From Arthrobacter sp. 131MFCol6.1 (GTDB lineage: Bacteria > Actinomycetota > Actinomycetes > Actinomycetales > Micrococcaceae), in NCBI RefSeq assembly GCF_000374925.1, contig NZ_KB895548.1, positions 1 through 64,000 on the forward strand: a stretch of DNA of 64,000 nt. The letters run 5' to 3'. Position 1 is the first letter of the stretch, and each line of letters starts with the position of its first letter. Below are positions 52,636 through 61,538 of this stretch, one piece after another. The notes beneath the pieces are model-generated. The model made no database searches and was not told the DNA's origin. It saw only the letters and a program-made list of their open reading frames with translations. Position numbers and translations under genes: made by a program.

Positions 52636-53517
52636 CTAGAAGCCGTGGCTGAGTACGAGCCCGAGTGAAAACAGTGCGGCGAAGCCGAGGTTGATCAGTC
52701 CGGTCTGCTTCAGGACCGGGATCAGGCTCTTGCGGCGCCGCCCGGAGATCATCAGCCAGGACGGCATGAGGCTGGCGGGGATCAGCAGGAGCACAATCAG
52801 CATCCAGGGCCGGGCGGGGGCCAGGACGATGACCAGCAGGATCGCTACGGCCAGCATCAGCACGTAGCTTTCGCGCGCGTGCTTGTCCCCGAGCCGCACG
52901 GCCAGGGTTTTCTTCCCCGCCTTTCTGTCGGTGGGGATGTCACGGACGTTGTTGGCCATCAGCAGGGCGCACGCGATCAGTCCGGTGCCTATCGCCCCGA
53001 TGATCGCGGCGAGGCTCAGTTGCCCCGCCTGGGTGTACGTGGTGCCAAGCGTTGCGACGAGCCCGAAGAACACAAACACGAAGACGTCGCCCAGGCCGAG
53101 GTAGCCATACGGGTTCTTGCCGCCGGTATAGCCCCAGGCGGCCAGCACGCAGCCGACGCCGACCAGGATCAGCCACCAGGCCTGAGTGATAATCACGAGG
53201 ATCAGGCCGAACAGCATCGCCAGCCCGAAGGCCGCGAACGCTGCCCTTTTGACGTGCTCCGGGCTGGCGGCCCCAGAGCCCACCAGCCGGAGGGGACCCA
53301 CCCGGTCCTCATCCGTGCCGCGGATGCCGTCCGAGTAGTCGTTGGCGTAGTTGACGCCGATCTGCAGGAGCAGGGCGACCAGCGCGGCCAGCACGGCGTT
53401 CAGCAGGATGAACGAATCCATCTCGTAGGCGGCCGCGCTGCCGATCAGCACCGGCGCGATCGCGGCGGGCAGGGTGCGCAGTCGGGCGCCTTGGATCCAT
53501 TGTGCGGCTGTAGCCAC
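52636..53517 (-). CDS. menA: 1,4-dihydroxy-2-naphthoate polyprenyltransferase
   Basis: A 293-residue UbiA-family membrane enzyme attaching the polyprenyl chain to DHNA to form demethylmenaquinone. Aspartate-rich motif 1 is VNYANDYSDGIRGTDEDRVGP, and motif 2 is NNVRDIPTDRKAGKKTLAVRLG. About eight to nine helices. I chose the GTG after AACGAGG that gives MATAAQWIQGARLRTLPAAI, matching the family; an ATG 45 bp upstream adds an unconserved leader. It follows menE by 75 bp and is probably cotranscribed. Confidence 0.95.
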   Translation of the reverse strand: MATAAQWIQGARLRTLPAAIAPVLIGSAAAYEMDSFILLNAVLAALVALLLQIGVNYANDYSDGIRGTDEDRVGPLRLVGSGAASPEHVKRAAFAAFGLAMLFGLILVIITQAWWLILVGVGCVLAAWGYTGGKNPYGYLGLGDVFVFVFFGLVATLGTTYTQAGQLSLAAIIGAIGTGLIACALLMANNVRDIPTDRKAGKKTLAVRLGDKHARESYVLMLAVAILLVIVLAPARPWMLIVLLLIPASLMPSWLMISGRRRKSLIPVLKQTGLINLGFAALFSLGLVLSHGF

Positions 53518-53592
53518 GGTCAGTACCTCGTTGGTTGGTTGAATACTCGTTGGTTGAAACACGCAGCCGGCCCGAAGCCGGAGGCGGCTTGT

Positions 53593-54753
53593 CTATTTTC
53601 CCTGATGGAGGGCGTCCAGCAGGACCGTCATGCCCAGCCGGTCCGGTTTGCCGTTGGGCAGCATGAGCAGTTCCGCGGCGGGCAGCACCGTCTTCGGGGC
53701 CAGCGCGCCCAGCGATGGTGCCCAGGTCTCGTTCCGGCGGTCGGCGAACGCCGCCAGCCCTTCCGGGGAACTGTCGACCACGGCGACGTACGCGGCCAGG
53801 GCGTGGCCCCACTCGGCGGACGGCACACCGGCGACAAAAGCCGCCCGTACGCCGTCGAGCTTTTCCAGCTCAGCCTGGACATGCGCGGCCGAAACTTTGA
53901 CGCCGCCGGTGATGACGACGTCGTCGGCGCGGCCGAGCACGGTGAGCCGGCCGTCGGCGTCCAGCTCACCGAGGTCATTGGTCCGGTACCAGCGGACGCC
54001 GTCCGCTTCGATGAACGCCGCTGCGGAGAGCTCGGGGGCCTGAAGATAGCCGGCGGCAATGGTTGCCCCGCCCAGTAGGATGCGGCCGTCGTCCTCCACG
54101 CGGACCAGGACGTCCTCGAGCGGGAAGCCGTCGTATACGCACCCGCCGCAGGTCTCGGACGAGCCGTAGGTGGTCACCACCCGCACTCCGGCGTCCCTGG
54201 CTGCGGCGAGCAGCTCCTCGGACGCGGGACCGCCGCCGAGCAGGACGGCGTTGAAACGCCGCAGCACCGCCAGCGTCTCGGCGGAGGGCGCGTCCAGGAG
54301 CCGCTGGAGCTGGGTGGGCACCAGCGAGGTGAAACGGAGCTTGTCCGTGAGCTCCAGCGCCGCGGCGGTGAAGGCCTCCGGCGTAAAACCGCCGGAGAGG
54401 TCCATGACCCACGGGCGGGTCCCCGCAAAGAGCGAGCGGACCAGCACCTGGACGCCGGCCACATACTGGACGGGAAGGGCCAACAGCCACTGCCCCTCGC
54501 CCTTGAGCGCAAGGGCGGTCGCCACGGACGAAGCCGCCAGGGCATCGACGGTCAGGACGGTCGCCTTTGGTGTGCCGGTGGACCCGGAGGTCCGGACCAC
54601 GACGGCCGCGTCCTCGATGCCGGCAGTGTCAGGGAATCCCAGCACCGGCGAGCCGTCCGGCCCGGCGGAGAGTTCGACGGCGGGTCCCTCGCCATGGAGG
54701 GCAGCAGCCAACGCCTTGAGCGCAGGCTCGATGTTTATGGCTCCGGAAGTCAC
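53593..54753 (-). CDS. menE: o-succinylbenzoate-CoA ligase
   Basis: A 386-residue ANL-superfamily enzyme activating o-succinylbenzoate with ATP and CoA. It has the P-loop-like VVVRTSGSTGTPKATVL, the A5-like VVTTYGSSETCGGCVYDG, and the hinge region YRTNDLGELDADGRLTVLGRADDVVITGGVKVSAAHVQ. It is shorter than E. coli MenE (~450), as is usual for actinobacterial versions. It lies 8 bp after menB in the same operon. Confidence 0.94.
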   Translation of the reverse strand: MTSGAINIEPALKALAAALHGEGPAVELSAGPDGSPVLGFPDTAGIEDAAVVVRTSGSTGTPKATVLTVDALAASSVATALALKGEGQWLLALPVQYVAGVQVLVRSLFAGTRPWVMDLSGGFTPEAFTAAALELTDKLRFTSLVPTQLQRLLDAPSAETLAVLRRFNAVLLGGGPASEELLAAARDAGVRVVTTYGSSETCGGCVYDGFPLEDVLVRVEDDGRILLGGATIAAGYLQAPELSAAAFIEADGVRWYRTNDLGELDADGRLTVLGRADDVVITGGVKVSAAHVQAELEKLDGVRAAFVAGVPSAEWGHALAAYVAVVDSSPEGLAAFADRRNETWAPSLGALAPKTVLPAAELLMLPNGKPDRLGMTVLLDALHQGK

Positions 54754-54761
54754 AGCGCGCC

Positions 54762-55715
54762 TTAGAAGTAGTACGGGAAAGCGGACCAGTCGGGATCGCG
54801 CTTCTCGAGGAAGGCCTCCTTGCCCTCCACGGCCTCGTCGGTCATGTACGCCAGGCGGGTCGCCTCGCCGGCGAAGACCTGCTGGCCGGCCAGGCCGTCG
54901 TCGGCCAGGTTGAAGGCGAACTTAAGCATGCGGATGGCCTGCGGGGACTGCCGGGCAATGTCGGCGGCGTATTCCAGGGCGACCTCCTCGAGGCGTTCGT
55001 GGTCCACGGCCTCGTTCACGGCGCCCATCCGGACCATGTCCTCGGCGGAATATTCGCGGGCCAGGAAGAAGATCTCCCGGGCGGACTTCTGGCCGATCTG
55101 GCGGGCCAGGAGCGCCGAGCCGTAGCCGGCGTCGAAGCTGCCCACGGTGGCGTCGGTCTGCTTGAACTTGCCGTGCTCGCGGGAGGCGATCGTGAGGTCC
55201 GAGACCACGTGGAGGGAGTGCCCGCCGCCGGCTGCCCAGCCGTTGACGACGGCGATGACCACCTTGGGCATGGTGCGCATGAGCCGCTGGACTTCCAGGA
55301 TGTGCAGCCGTCCGGCGCGGGCGGGATCAATGGATTCCTTGGTCTCGCCGTCAGCATAGCGGTACCCGTCACGCCCGCGGATCCGCTGGTCCCCGCCGGA
55401 GCAGAACGAGTGCCCGCCGTCCTTGGGGGAGGGGCCGTTGCCGGTGAGCAGGACGGTCGCCACGTCCGGGGTCATCCGGGCGTGGTCCATGGCGCGATAG
55501 AGCTCGTCCACGGTGCCGGGCCTGAAGGCATTGCGGACCTCGGGGCGGTCGAAGGCGATGCGGACGGTGGGCAGGTCCCGGACCACCTCCCCGTCGGCGG
55601 AGCGCTCCACCTGCCGGTGGTAGGTCATGTCCTGGAAGTCGTCGAAACCGGACACGGTGCGCCACCGGGAGGGGTCAAAGACGTCGGATACCTTGGCGGG
55701 GATTTCGTTGCTCAC
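54762..55715 (-). CDS. menB: 1,4-dihydroxy-2-naphthoyl-CoA synthase
   Basis: A 317-residue crotonase-fold enzyme cyclising o-succinylbenzoyl-CoA. Key segments are KDGGHSFCSGGDQRIRGRDGY, VVIAVVNGWAAGGGHSLHVVSDLTIAS (oxyanion hole glycines) and KQTDATVGSFDAGYGSALLARQIG. It ends KRDPDWSAFPYYF, typical of MenB. The N-terminal ~35 residues are variable. First gene of the menBEA run. Confidence 0.97.
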   Translation of the reverse strand: MSNEIPAKVSDVFDPSRWRTVSGFDDFQDMTYHRQVERSADGEVVRDLPTVRIAFDRPEVRNAFRPGTVDELYRAMDHARMTPDVATVLLTGNGPSPKDGGHSFCSGGDQRIRGRDGYRYADGETKESIDPARAGRLHILEVQRLMRTMPKVVIAVVNGWAAGGGHSLHVVSDLTIASREHGKFKQTDATVGSFDAGYGSALLARQIGQKSAREIFFLAREYSAEDMVRMGAVNEAVDHERLEEVALEYAADIARQSPQAIRMLKFAFNLADDGLAGQQVFAGEATRLAYMTDEAVEGKEAFLEKRDPDWSAFPYYF

Positions 55716-55736
55716 AGTCCGAGTCTAGTAATCGCG

Positions 55737-56177
55737 TCAGCTGATGCAGAACTCGTTGCCTTCCGGGTCCGCCATGGTATGCCAGGAATGCGGTCCCTGA
55801 TTGGCTGACCAGAGGAACGTCGCGCCGCGGGCAACAAGGGCGGCCCGCACGGCGTCCTTGTCCCCTCCCGCGAGCCGCACGTCCCAATGGACCCGGTTCT
55901 TGACCGACTTTTCCTCCGGGACAATCTGGAACAAAACGCGGTGGGCGGGCGCTTTGGCATCGAGTTCCTCCGGCGGGCGGATGGCGGCACCCTCGCGCCA
56001 CACGAGCCTGCCCTGGTGTGTGGTGGTCTCTGCCTCGGTCGCGAAGCCCTGCTCGATCATGGAGTGGATGAAAGCCTCATCCTGGGGCTCCACGGCCCAG
56101 TCCAGGGTTTCGGCCCACCAATCCGCGAGCTCGTGCGGGTTCTTACAGTCGACGACGATCTGGATTTTCAGTGTCAT
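55737..56177 (-). CDS. VOC (glyoxalase/bleomycin-resistance) family protein
   Basis: A 146-residue protein made of paired beta-alpha-beta-beta-beta units: IQIVVDCKNPHELADWWAETLDW in the first half and RVHWDVRLAGGDKDAVRAALVARGATFLW in the second, ending MADPEGNEFCIS as in many VOC proteins. One metal ligand (Glu in GNEFC) is visible; full metal binding is unclear. Upstream of menB in the same orientation with 21 bp between, so cotranscription is possible, but no menaquinone role is known. Confidence 0.87.
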   Translation of the reverse strand: MTLKIQIVVDCKNPHELADWWAETLDWAVEPQDEAFIHSMIEQGFATEAETTTHQGRLVWREGAAIRPPEELDAKAPAHRVLFQIVPEEKSVKNRVHWDVRLAGGDKDAVRAALVARGATFLWSANQGPHSWHTMADPEGNEFCIS

Positions 56178-56246
56178 GGAAAGAACCTACGACGTCGCCG
56201 CGTGCGGCGGTAGGGTTCAGGCCTCTCCGACGCCGCGTTCCTTCGG

Positions 56247-57008
56247 TCAGCCCTGGACCTGCTGCAGCTGTTCGAGCACCTCCGGCGGAATCGCGTAGAT
56301 GAAGATGACCGCCAAGAGGTTCTTGGAGGCGTGGACGAAGTAGGAGAACATGACGTTCTTCCCGGTCCAGACGTACACGAACACCAGAACGGCGCCCATA
56401 GCGATGTACGGCATCAGCACCTGCAGGGTCATTTGCTCCTGGCCCACGATGTGCAGGGCCGCAAAGAGAATCACGGACATGGTGCAGCAGACCCAGAGGT
56501 TGACCCGGCGGCTCAGTTTGCCGATCAGCAGATGGCGGAAGATGTATTCCTCGACGAACGGGCCGACCAGCACCAGCAGGGGCACCATGAGCCAGACCGG
56601 GACCTGCTGCATGAGCGCCTGGAGGCCGGCCTGGTTGGCGGAGGTCTGCACCGGCCCGCTAAGGGCCACGAGCACCGCGGTGAGGATGAGCATCGCCACG
56701 ACGGTCAGCGGCACCATCAGGGCCGTGAACCAGGGCCTCGTGGCCAGGACGCGGAGATCGCGGACCGCAACACGCCGGGCGGCGGTCAGGGCTAGGACGC
56801 CGACGGTTGCGTAGAAGATCAGGTTCACCGCGTAGGACGCCACCGCAGGATTGGGCGATAGCTGCAGCAGCAGCGGCTCCAGCAGGCTGCCCGCCACGGC
56901 GAATAAACCGGCCACGGCAACATAGAGTCCAACAGTGATGAAATCGAGCCGGGAGAACCGGTAAAGCTCCGGCTGCGGCGCGGGTGGTGTGCGGAGAGCT
57001 GTGCCCAT
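56247..57008 (-). CDS. CPBP-family intramembrane metalloprotease
   Basis: A 253-residue membrane protein with about seven helices and the CPBP (Abi/CAAX protease) motifs: VGPFVEEYIFRHLLIGKL (EExxxR), FAALHIVGQ (His) and YFVHASKNLLAVIFIYAI (His and Asn). Such proteases cut within the membrane; bacterial members take part in peptide maturation or immunity. It is divergent from the metal transporter genes with 52 bp between the starts. Substrate unknown. Confidence 0.9.
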   Translation of the reverse strand: MGTALRTPPAPQPELYRFSRLDFITVGLYVAVAGLFAVAGSLLEPLLLQLSPNPAVASYAVNLIFYATVGVLALTAARRVAVRDLRVLATRPWFTALMVPLTVVAMLILTAVLVALSGPVQTSANQAGLQALMQQVPVWLMVPLLVLVGPFVEEYIFRHLLIGKLSRRVNLWVCCTMSVILFAALHIVGQEQMTLQVLMPYIAMGAVLVFVYVWTGKNVMFSYFVHASKNLLAVIFIYAIPPEVLEQLQQVQG

Positions 57009-57047
57009 GTCCCCAGCCTAACGCCGAGGCAAGGTGGCATGGTCCCG

Positions 57048-57074
57048 TACAATATTCGGTATGCCTAAGTTTTC
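57048..57074 (+). promoter_or_regulatory. Leaderless promoter and DtxR/MntR-like palindrome over the transporter start
   Basis: TACAAT (57048-57053) ends 7 nt before the ATG at 57061, the spacing expected for a leaderless transcript. Overlapping the start, the minus strand reads ACTTAGG-CATA-CCGAATAT, a near-palindrome (TTAGG / CCGAA, one mismatch) like DtxR/MntR-family boxes. Metal-dependent repression would fit the downstream genes. Confidence 0.5.
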
Positions 57075-58029
57075 TTTTCGGTGCGCCAAAGTCGTCCGCC
57101 GATCCCGACCGGTTCGCGCCGTCGGAGCCGCCGTCGCTGCCATTGTTCTCTGCCTGTCCCTGACAGCGTGCGGGGGTGCCGCGCCGGGCCAGGGGCCCGG
57201 GGGCGAGAAGCCCGTCGTCTTGACCACCTTCACAGTCCTAGCCGACGTGGCGCGGAACGTGGCGGGGGACAAGCTGCAGGTCGAATCGATCACGAAGGCC
57301 GGCGCTGAGATCCACGGCTACGAGCCCACGCCCGGCGATATCCGCAAGGCGGCCAAGGCGGACCTGATCCTGGACAACGGCCTGAACCTGGAGGTGTGGT
57401 TTGCCCAGTTCGTCGAAGGCCTGGACGTTCCGCACGCCGTGGTGAGCGAAGGCGTGGAGGTGATGTCCATCGGCGAAGACGCCTACAAGGGCAAACCGAA
57501 CCCGCACGCGTGGATGTCGCCGGTCAACGTTCAAATCTATGTGGACAACATGGTCAAGGCGTTCTCCAAGCTTGATCCGGATAACGCGGCGGTCTTCGAG
57601 GCGAACGGTGCCGCCTACAAGGCCCAGCTGCAGACCGTGAAGGAAGAAATGGTCCAGAAGCTCGCCACCGTCCCCGAGGCGCAGCGGGCCCTCGTGACGT
57701 GCGAGGGCGCATTCTCCTATCTGGCGCGCGACGCCGGCCTCCGCGAGGTCTACATCTGGGCCGTCAACGCCGAACAGCAGGCCACCCCGCAACAAATCAC
57801 TAAGGCCATCGAATTCGTGAAGGCCAACAAGGTCCCTGCCGTCTTCTGCGAGTCCACGGTGTCGGATGCCCCGATGCGCCAGGTGGTGGGAGCCACGGGT
57901 TCGACATTCGGCGGGGTGCTGTACGTGGATTCGCTCTCCGAGTCGGACGGGCCCGTCCCGACGTACCTGGACCTCATCCGGCACGACTCCAAGATCATCA
58001 CCGAAGGCCTGACGGGAGCGGCATCATGA
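57061..58029 (+). CDS. TroA-family metal ABC transporter, substrate-binding lipoprotein
   Basis: A 322-residue lipoprotein (lipobox LTAC after AVAAIVLCLSLTAC). It binds Mn2+ or Zn2+: ligands in AEIHGYEPTPGDIRKAAKADL (His), GKPNPHAWMSPVNVQIYVDN (His), VFCESTVSDAPM (Glu) and VDSLSESDGPVPTYLDL (Asp). There is no His-rich loop, which favours manganese over zinc. The ATG at 57061 fits the leaderless promoter; an in-frame ATG 27 bp upstream is less likely. Overlaps the ATPase gene by 4 bp. Confidence 0.92.
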   Translation: MPKFSFRCAKVVRRSRPVRAVGAAVAAIVLCLSLTACGGAAPGQGPGGEKPVVLTTFTVLADVARNVAGDKLQVESITKAGAEIHGYEPTPGDIRKAAKADLILDNGLNLEVWFAQFVEGLDVPHAVVSEGVEVMSIGEDAYKGKPNPHAWMSPVNVQIYVDNMVKAFSKLDPDNAAVFEANGAAYKAQLQTVKEEMVQKLATVPEAQRALVTCEGAFSYLARDAGLREVYIWAVNAEQQATPQQITKAIEFVKANKVPAVFCESTVSDAPMRQVVGATGSTFGGVLYVDSLSESDGPVPTYLDLIRHDSKIITEGLTGAAS

Positions 58030-58874
58030 GCCATCCGGCGATTCTGGTGGAAAACGTCACCGTCCACTACGGCGACGTCCTGGCGCTCGACGCCGCGTCG
58101 CTGTCCCTTGATGCTGCCCGGATCTGCGGTCTGGTGGGCATGAACGGCTCCGGCAAGTCCACGCTTTTCAAGGCGATCATGGGAATGATCAAGCCCGACG
58201 CCGGCCGCGTCCTCATCAACGGTGAATCGCCTGCGAAGGCACGCAAAGCAGGCGGAATCGGCTACGTCCCGCAGAGCGAGGACGTGGACTGGCAGTTCCC
58301 GCTGTCCGTCCGCGACGTGGTGATGATGGGCCGCTACGGGCACCAGGGGTTCACCCGGCGGGCGTCCAAGGCGGACCGCGCCGCCGTCGAACTCGCCCTA
58401 GACCGGGTGGAACTCTCCGAGTTCGCCAACCGGCAGATCGGCCAGCTCTCGGGCGGCCAGCGGAAGCGCGCGTTCGTGGCCCGGGGGATCGCCCAGGGCG
58501 CCACTATGATGCTCCTGGATGAGCCGTTCGCCGGGGTGGACAAGCGCTCCGAGGCAACCATTACGCGCCTGCTGAAGGAGCTGGCCTCGGACGGCTGCAC
58601 CATCCTGATCTCCACCCATGACCTGCACGCACTGCCGCATCTCTGCGACGAAGCCGTGCTCCTGATGCGCAAAGTCCTGATGCACGGCCGGCCCGAGGTG
58701 GTCCTGCAACCCGAGCACCTGGCCATGGCCTTCGGCCTCGACGTTCTCAACCGGGATCTGCCCGTCCCGGAGGCTGCTGCCCCTGACCTCACTAGCCCGG
58801 ACCTCGGTGGCCCGAACCTCGCTGGCCCGGGCCTCGCTGGCCGCACCGCATCGAACCCCCAGGGCAGGAGCTGA
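58026..58874 (+). CDS. Metal ABC transporter ATPase
   Basis: A 282-residue ABC ATPase. Walker A is VGMNGSGKSTLFKAIMG, the Q-loop region is IGYVPQSEDVDW, the signature is QLSGGQRKRAFVARGIA, Walker B is MMLLDEPFAGVD, and the switch His is in ILISTHDLHAL. It is closest in motif to Mn/Zn transporters (SitB/MntA-like). The last ~35 residues are low complexity with four 15-bp in-frame repeats at 58782-58841 (PDLTS/PDLGG/PNLAG/PGLAG). It overlaps the binding-protein gene by 4 bp. Confidence 0.94.
   Translation: MSHPAILVENVTVHYGDVLALDAASLSLDAARICGLVGMNGSGKSTLFKAIMGMIKPDAGRVLINGESPAKARKAGGIGYVPQSEDVDWQFPLSVRDVVMMGRYGHQGFTRRASKADRAAVELALDRVELSEFANRQIGQLSGGQRKRAFVARGIAQGATMMLLDEPFAGVDKRSEATITRLLKELASDGCTILISTHDLHALPHLCDEAVLLMRKVLMHGRPEVVLQPEHLAMAFGLDVLNRDLPVPEAAAPDLTSPDLGGPNLAGPGLAGRTASNPQGRS
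58782..58841 (+). repeat. 15-bp in-frame tandem repeat, 4 copies
   Basis: Four units close to CCGGACCTCGCTGGC encode PDLTS, PDLGG, PNLAG and PGLAG in the tail of the metal transporter ATPase, after the conserved domain. Confidence 0.85.
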
Positions 58875-58877
58875 ACC

Positions 58878-59753
58878 ATGGACCTCGTCAACATTCTGCT
58901 GGAACCGCTGAGCTATGACTTCATGGTCCGCGCGCTCATCACCACGGCGCTGGCTGCCATTGTGTGCGCCGTGCTCAGCTGCTGGCTGGTGCTGATTGGC
59001 TGGTCGCTGATGGGCGACGCCGTCTCCCACGCCGTCCTGCCGGGCGTCGTGCTCGCCTACATCGTCGGGGCGCCCTTCGCCCTGGGGGCACTGGTGTTCG
59101 CGCTGATTGCCGTGACCCTGATCGGGGTGGTCCGCAACACGAGCAGGGTGAAGGAGGACGCGGCGATCGGGATCGTGTTCACCTCGCTGTTCGCCCTGGG
59201 ACTGGTGCTCATCTCGGTCACGCCGAGCCAGACGGACCTGAACCACATCATCTTCGGCAACCTGCTCGGCGTCAGCATCCCTGACCTCATCCAGGTTCTC
59301 GTGCTGGGTGTCGTCGCCTTCACCATCCTGATCCTCAAGCGGCGTGACCTGACCCTCTACGCCTTCGACCCCACACACGCCCACGCAATCGGCCTATCCC
59401 CGAAACGCCTCGGAGCCCTGTTGCTGGGCCTCCTGGCGCTGACCTCCGTCGTGGCGCTGCAGACCGTGGGCGTGGTGCTGGTAGTGGCCATGCTGATCAT
59501 CCCCGGCGCCACGGCCTATCTGCTGACGGACCGGTTCTCCCGCATGCTCGTGATCGCGCCCGTCATTTCCGCAGTGTGCTCCATCGCCGGCATCTACATC
59601 AGCTACTACCTGGACACTGCTTCCGGCGCCATGGTGGTCCTGACGCAGGGGGCCGCCTTCGCCGCCGTCTATCTGTTCAGCCCCCGGCAGGGCCTGATCG
59701 GGACGCGCCTGGCGAAGGCCCGGCGCAAGAAGGCGGTTGCGCTCGCCGCCTGA
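58878..59753 (+). CDS. Metal ABC transporter permease
   Basis: A 291-residue membrane protein with ~8-9 helices of the ABC-3 family (SitC/ZnuB-like). Conserved are SCWLVLIGWSLMGDAVSHAVLPGVVLAY, the loop FDPTHAHAIGLSPKRLGALL, and MLIIPGATAYLLTDRFSRML. Three bases separate it from the ATPase gene. With its two upstream genes it makes a complete binding-protein-dependent importer. Metal not decidable from this subunit. Confidence 0.94.
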   Translation: MDLVNILLEPLSYDFMVRALITTALAAIVCAVLSCWLVLIGWSLMGDAVSHAVLPGVVLAYIVGAPFALGALVFALIAVTLIGVVRNTSRVKEDAAIGIVFTSLFALGLVLISVTPSQTDLNHIIFGNLLGVSIPDLIQVLVLGVVAFTILILKRRDLTLYAFDPTHAHAIGLSPKRLGALLLGLLALTSVVALQTVGVVLVVAMLIIPGATAYLLTDRFSRMLVIAPVISAVCSIAGIYISYYLDTASGAMVVLTQGAAFAAVYLFSPRQGLIGTRLAKARRKKAVALAA

Positions 59754-59879
59754 GCGGCCAACGGCGGCCGGCGACAGCGGCACCCGCCCCGGCGCCCAGT
59801 GCCCCAGTGACGGCCGGCGGTGCCATACTGAGGCTGCAGGCCGCCGTCGGGCAGGCTGGCACCTACTTGCGAGGACTCC

Positions 59880-61538
59880 TTGAGCGAACATCTCCGCCTT
59901 TCGGGCGTATCCCACGGCTATGGGGACCGCCAGCTCTTTGCCGGCGTCGACCTTGCCATCACGGCCGGTGAACATGTGGCGATCGTTGGCGAAAACGGCG
60001 CGGGCAAATCCACGCTGCTGCGGATCCTGGCCGGCTTCGAGGCCCCGGACGAGGGCACGGCCGTCAGCCACGGCCGCGTGGGCTACCTGGCCCAGACCCA
60101 TGGCCTGCCGGAGCAGTTCACCGTCCGCGACGCGATCGACGCCGCACTCGAATCGCTCCGCGCGCTGGAGGCCGAGCTGGACCGTCTGGAGGACGGGCTG
60201 GCCGGCGCGGAAGCGGACGAACTGGAGCGCTACGGAAACCTGCAGACGCAGTACCAGCTCAGGGAGGGCTACGCCGCGGAATCCCGGGTGGAGGCGGCGC
60301 TGGACCGGCTCGGCCTGGGCGGGCTGGACCGGATGCGGACACTGGGCTCGCTCTCCGGCGGGGAACAGGAACGGGTGGCACTGGCCTGCGTTCTCGCCGA
60401 TCCCGCGGACATCCTGCTCCTGGACGAACCCACCAACCACCTGGACGCCAGCGGCACGGCCTGGCTGGAGGCACGGCTGGCCGCGCACCGCGGCACCGTG
60501 GTGGTGGTCTCCCACGACCGCGTCCTGCTGCGCAAAGTGGCCTCAACCGTGATTGAGGTCGATGCCGAACGCCGGTCGGTCAACCGGTATGGCAACGGCT
60601 ATGAAGGCTATCTGCGGGAGAAGGCTGCCGAACGCCAGCGCTGGGCCCAGCAGTACCACGGATGGCTGGACGCGATGGCCGCCGAACGGCTCCAGGCGGA
60701 CACTGTTTCCGGGAAGATGGGCTACGCCCGCCAGCGCGACGGCGACAAAATGGGGTTCGACTTCAAGGCCGGCACGTGGCAAAAGGCCGCCACCAGCAAG
60801 GTCCGTAATGCCCAGGAGCGGCTGCGCCGGCTGGAGGCAAGCCCCATTGACCGTCCCCCGGTGCCCCTGAAGCTGGCGACCGATCTGCGGGCGGACGTAG
60901 CCGAAGGCCCGGCTCTCGAGGCGAAGGGGGTCGCCGTGCCCGGCCGCCTGGAACCCACGGACTTCCGGGTGGAAGCCGGCCAGAAGATCCTCATTACGGG
61001 CCCCAACGGGGCCGGGAAGTCCACGCTGCTCTCCGTCCTCGCCGGCACGCTGGAACCGGCCCAGGGCAAAGTGGTGAGGCACGGCCGGATCGGCTACCTG
61101 CAGCAGGAGTTGGAACTTCCGCAGCGCCCGGGACTGCGTCTCCTGCCAGCTTTTGCCGCGGGCCTGGGCGGCAACATCGATGAGCACGCCGAGGCCCTGC
61201 TGCGGCTGGGGCTCTTCCGGACCAGCGAATTCCACGTACCGGTGGGCAGCCTTTCCGCGGGGCAGCAACGCCGGCTGGCGCTGGCCCGGCTCCTGCTCGG
61301 CGGGTTCGGGACGATGCTGGTGGACGAGCCCACCAACCACCTGGCGCCCGTGCTGGTGGAACAGCTCGAAGCGGCCCTGTCCGAGTTCGCAGGAACGCTG
61401 GTCATGGTCAGCCACGACCGCGCGCTGGGGGAGTGGTTCAGCACCTGCGCCCGGCGAGGAACGAGCCAAGAAACTCGGCACGGGAACAGCACTGGGAACT
61501 GGCTCCGGTACGCGATGCGGGACGGCGCCCTGGCATAG
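59880..61538 (+). CDS. ABC-F family ATP-binding protein
   Basis: A 552-residue soluble protein with two ABC domains and no membrane segment. Domain 1 has GENGAGKSTLLRIL, LSGGEQERVALAC and LLLDEPTNHLD. Domain 2 has GPNGAGKSTLLSVL, LSAGQQRRLALARLLL and MLVDEPTNHLAP. The ~80-residue charged linker (EGYLREKAAERQRWAQQYHGWLDAMAAE) is of the P-site tRNA interaction type. ABC-F proteins act on ribosomes; some of this general form give macrolide or lincosamide resistance, others aid translation. The TTG start has GAGGACTCC before it. The last ~30 residues are irregular, but the frame ends with RYAMRDGALA, as in the family. Confidence 0.88.
   Translation: MSEHLRLSGVSHGYGDRQLFAGVDLAITAGEHVAIVGENGAGKSTLLRILAGFEAPDEGTAVSHGRVGYLAQTHGLPEQFTVRDAIDAALESLRALEAELDRLEDGLAGAEADELERYGNLQTQYQLREGYAAESRVEAALDRLGLGGLDRMRTLGSLSGGEQERVALACVLADPADILLLDEPTNHLDASGTAWLEARLAAHRGTVVVVSHDRVLLRKVASTVIEVDAERRSVNRYGNGYEGYLREKAAERQRWAQQYHGWLDAMAAERLQADTVSGKMGYARQRDGDKMGFDFKAGTWQKAATSKVRNAQERLRRLEASPIDRPPVPLKLATDLRADVAEGPALEAKGVAVPGRLEPTDFRVEAGQKILITGPNGAGKSTLLSVLAGTLEPAQGKVVRHGRIGYLQQELELPQRPGLRLLPAFAAGLGGNIDEHAEALLRLGLFRTSEFHVPVGSLSAGQQRRLALARLLLGGFGTMLVDEPTNHLAPVLVEQLEAALSEFAGTLVMVSHDRALGEWFSTCARRGTSQETRHGNSTGNWLRYAMRDGALA

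Noticed and set aside
61410..61538. Frameshift at the end of the ABC-F gene
   Set aside because: The tail looks irregular, but the frame ends with RYAMRDGALA, which fits the usual ABC-F end, and no other frame gives a better match.
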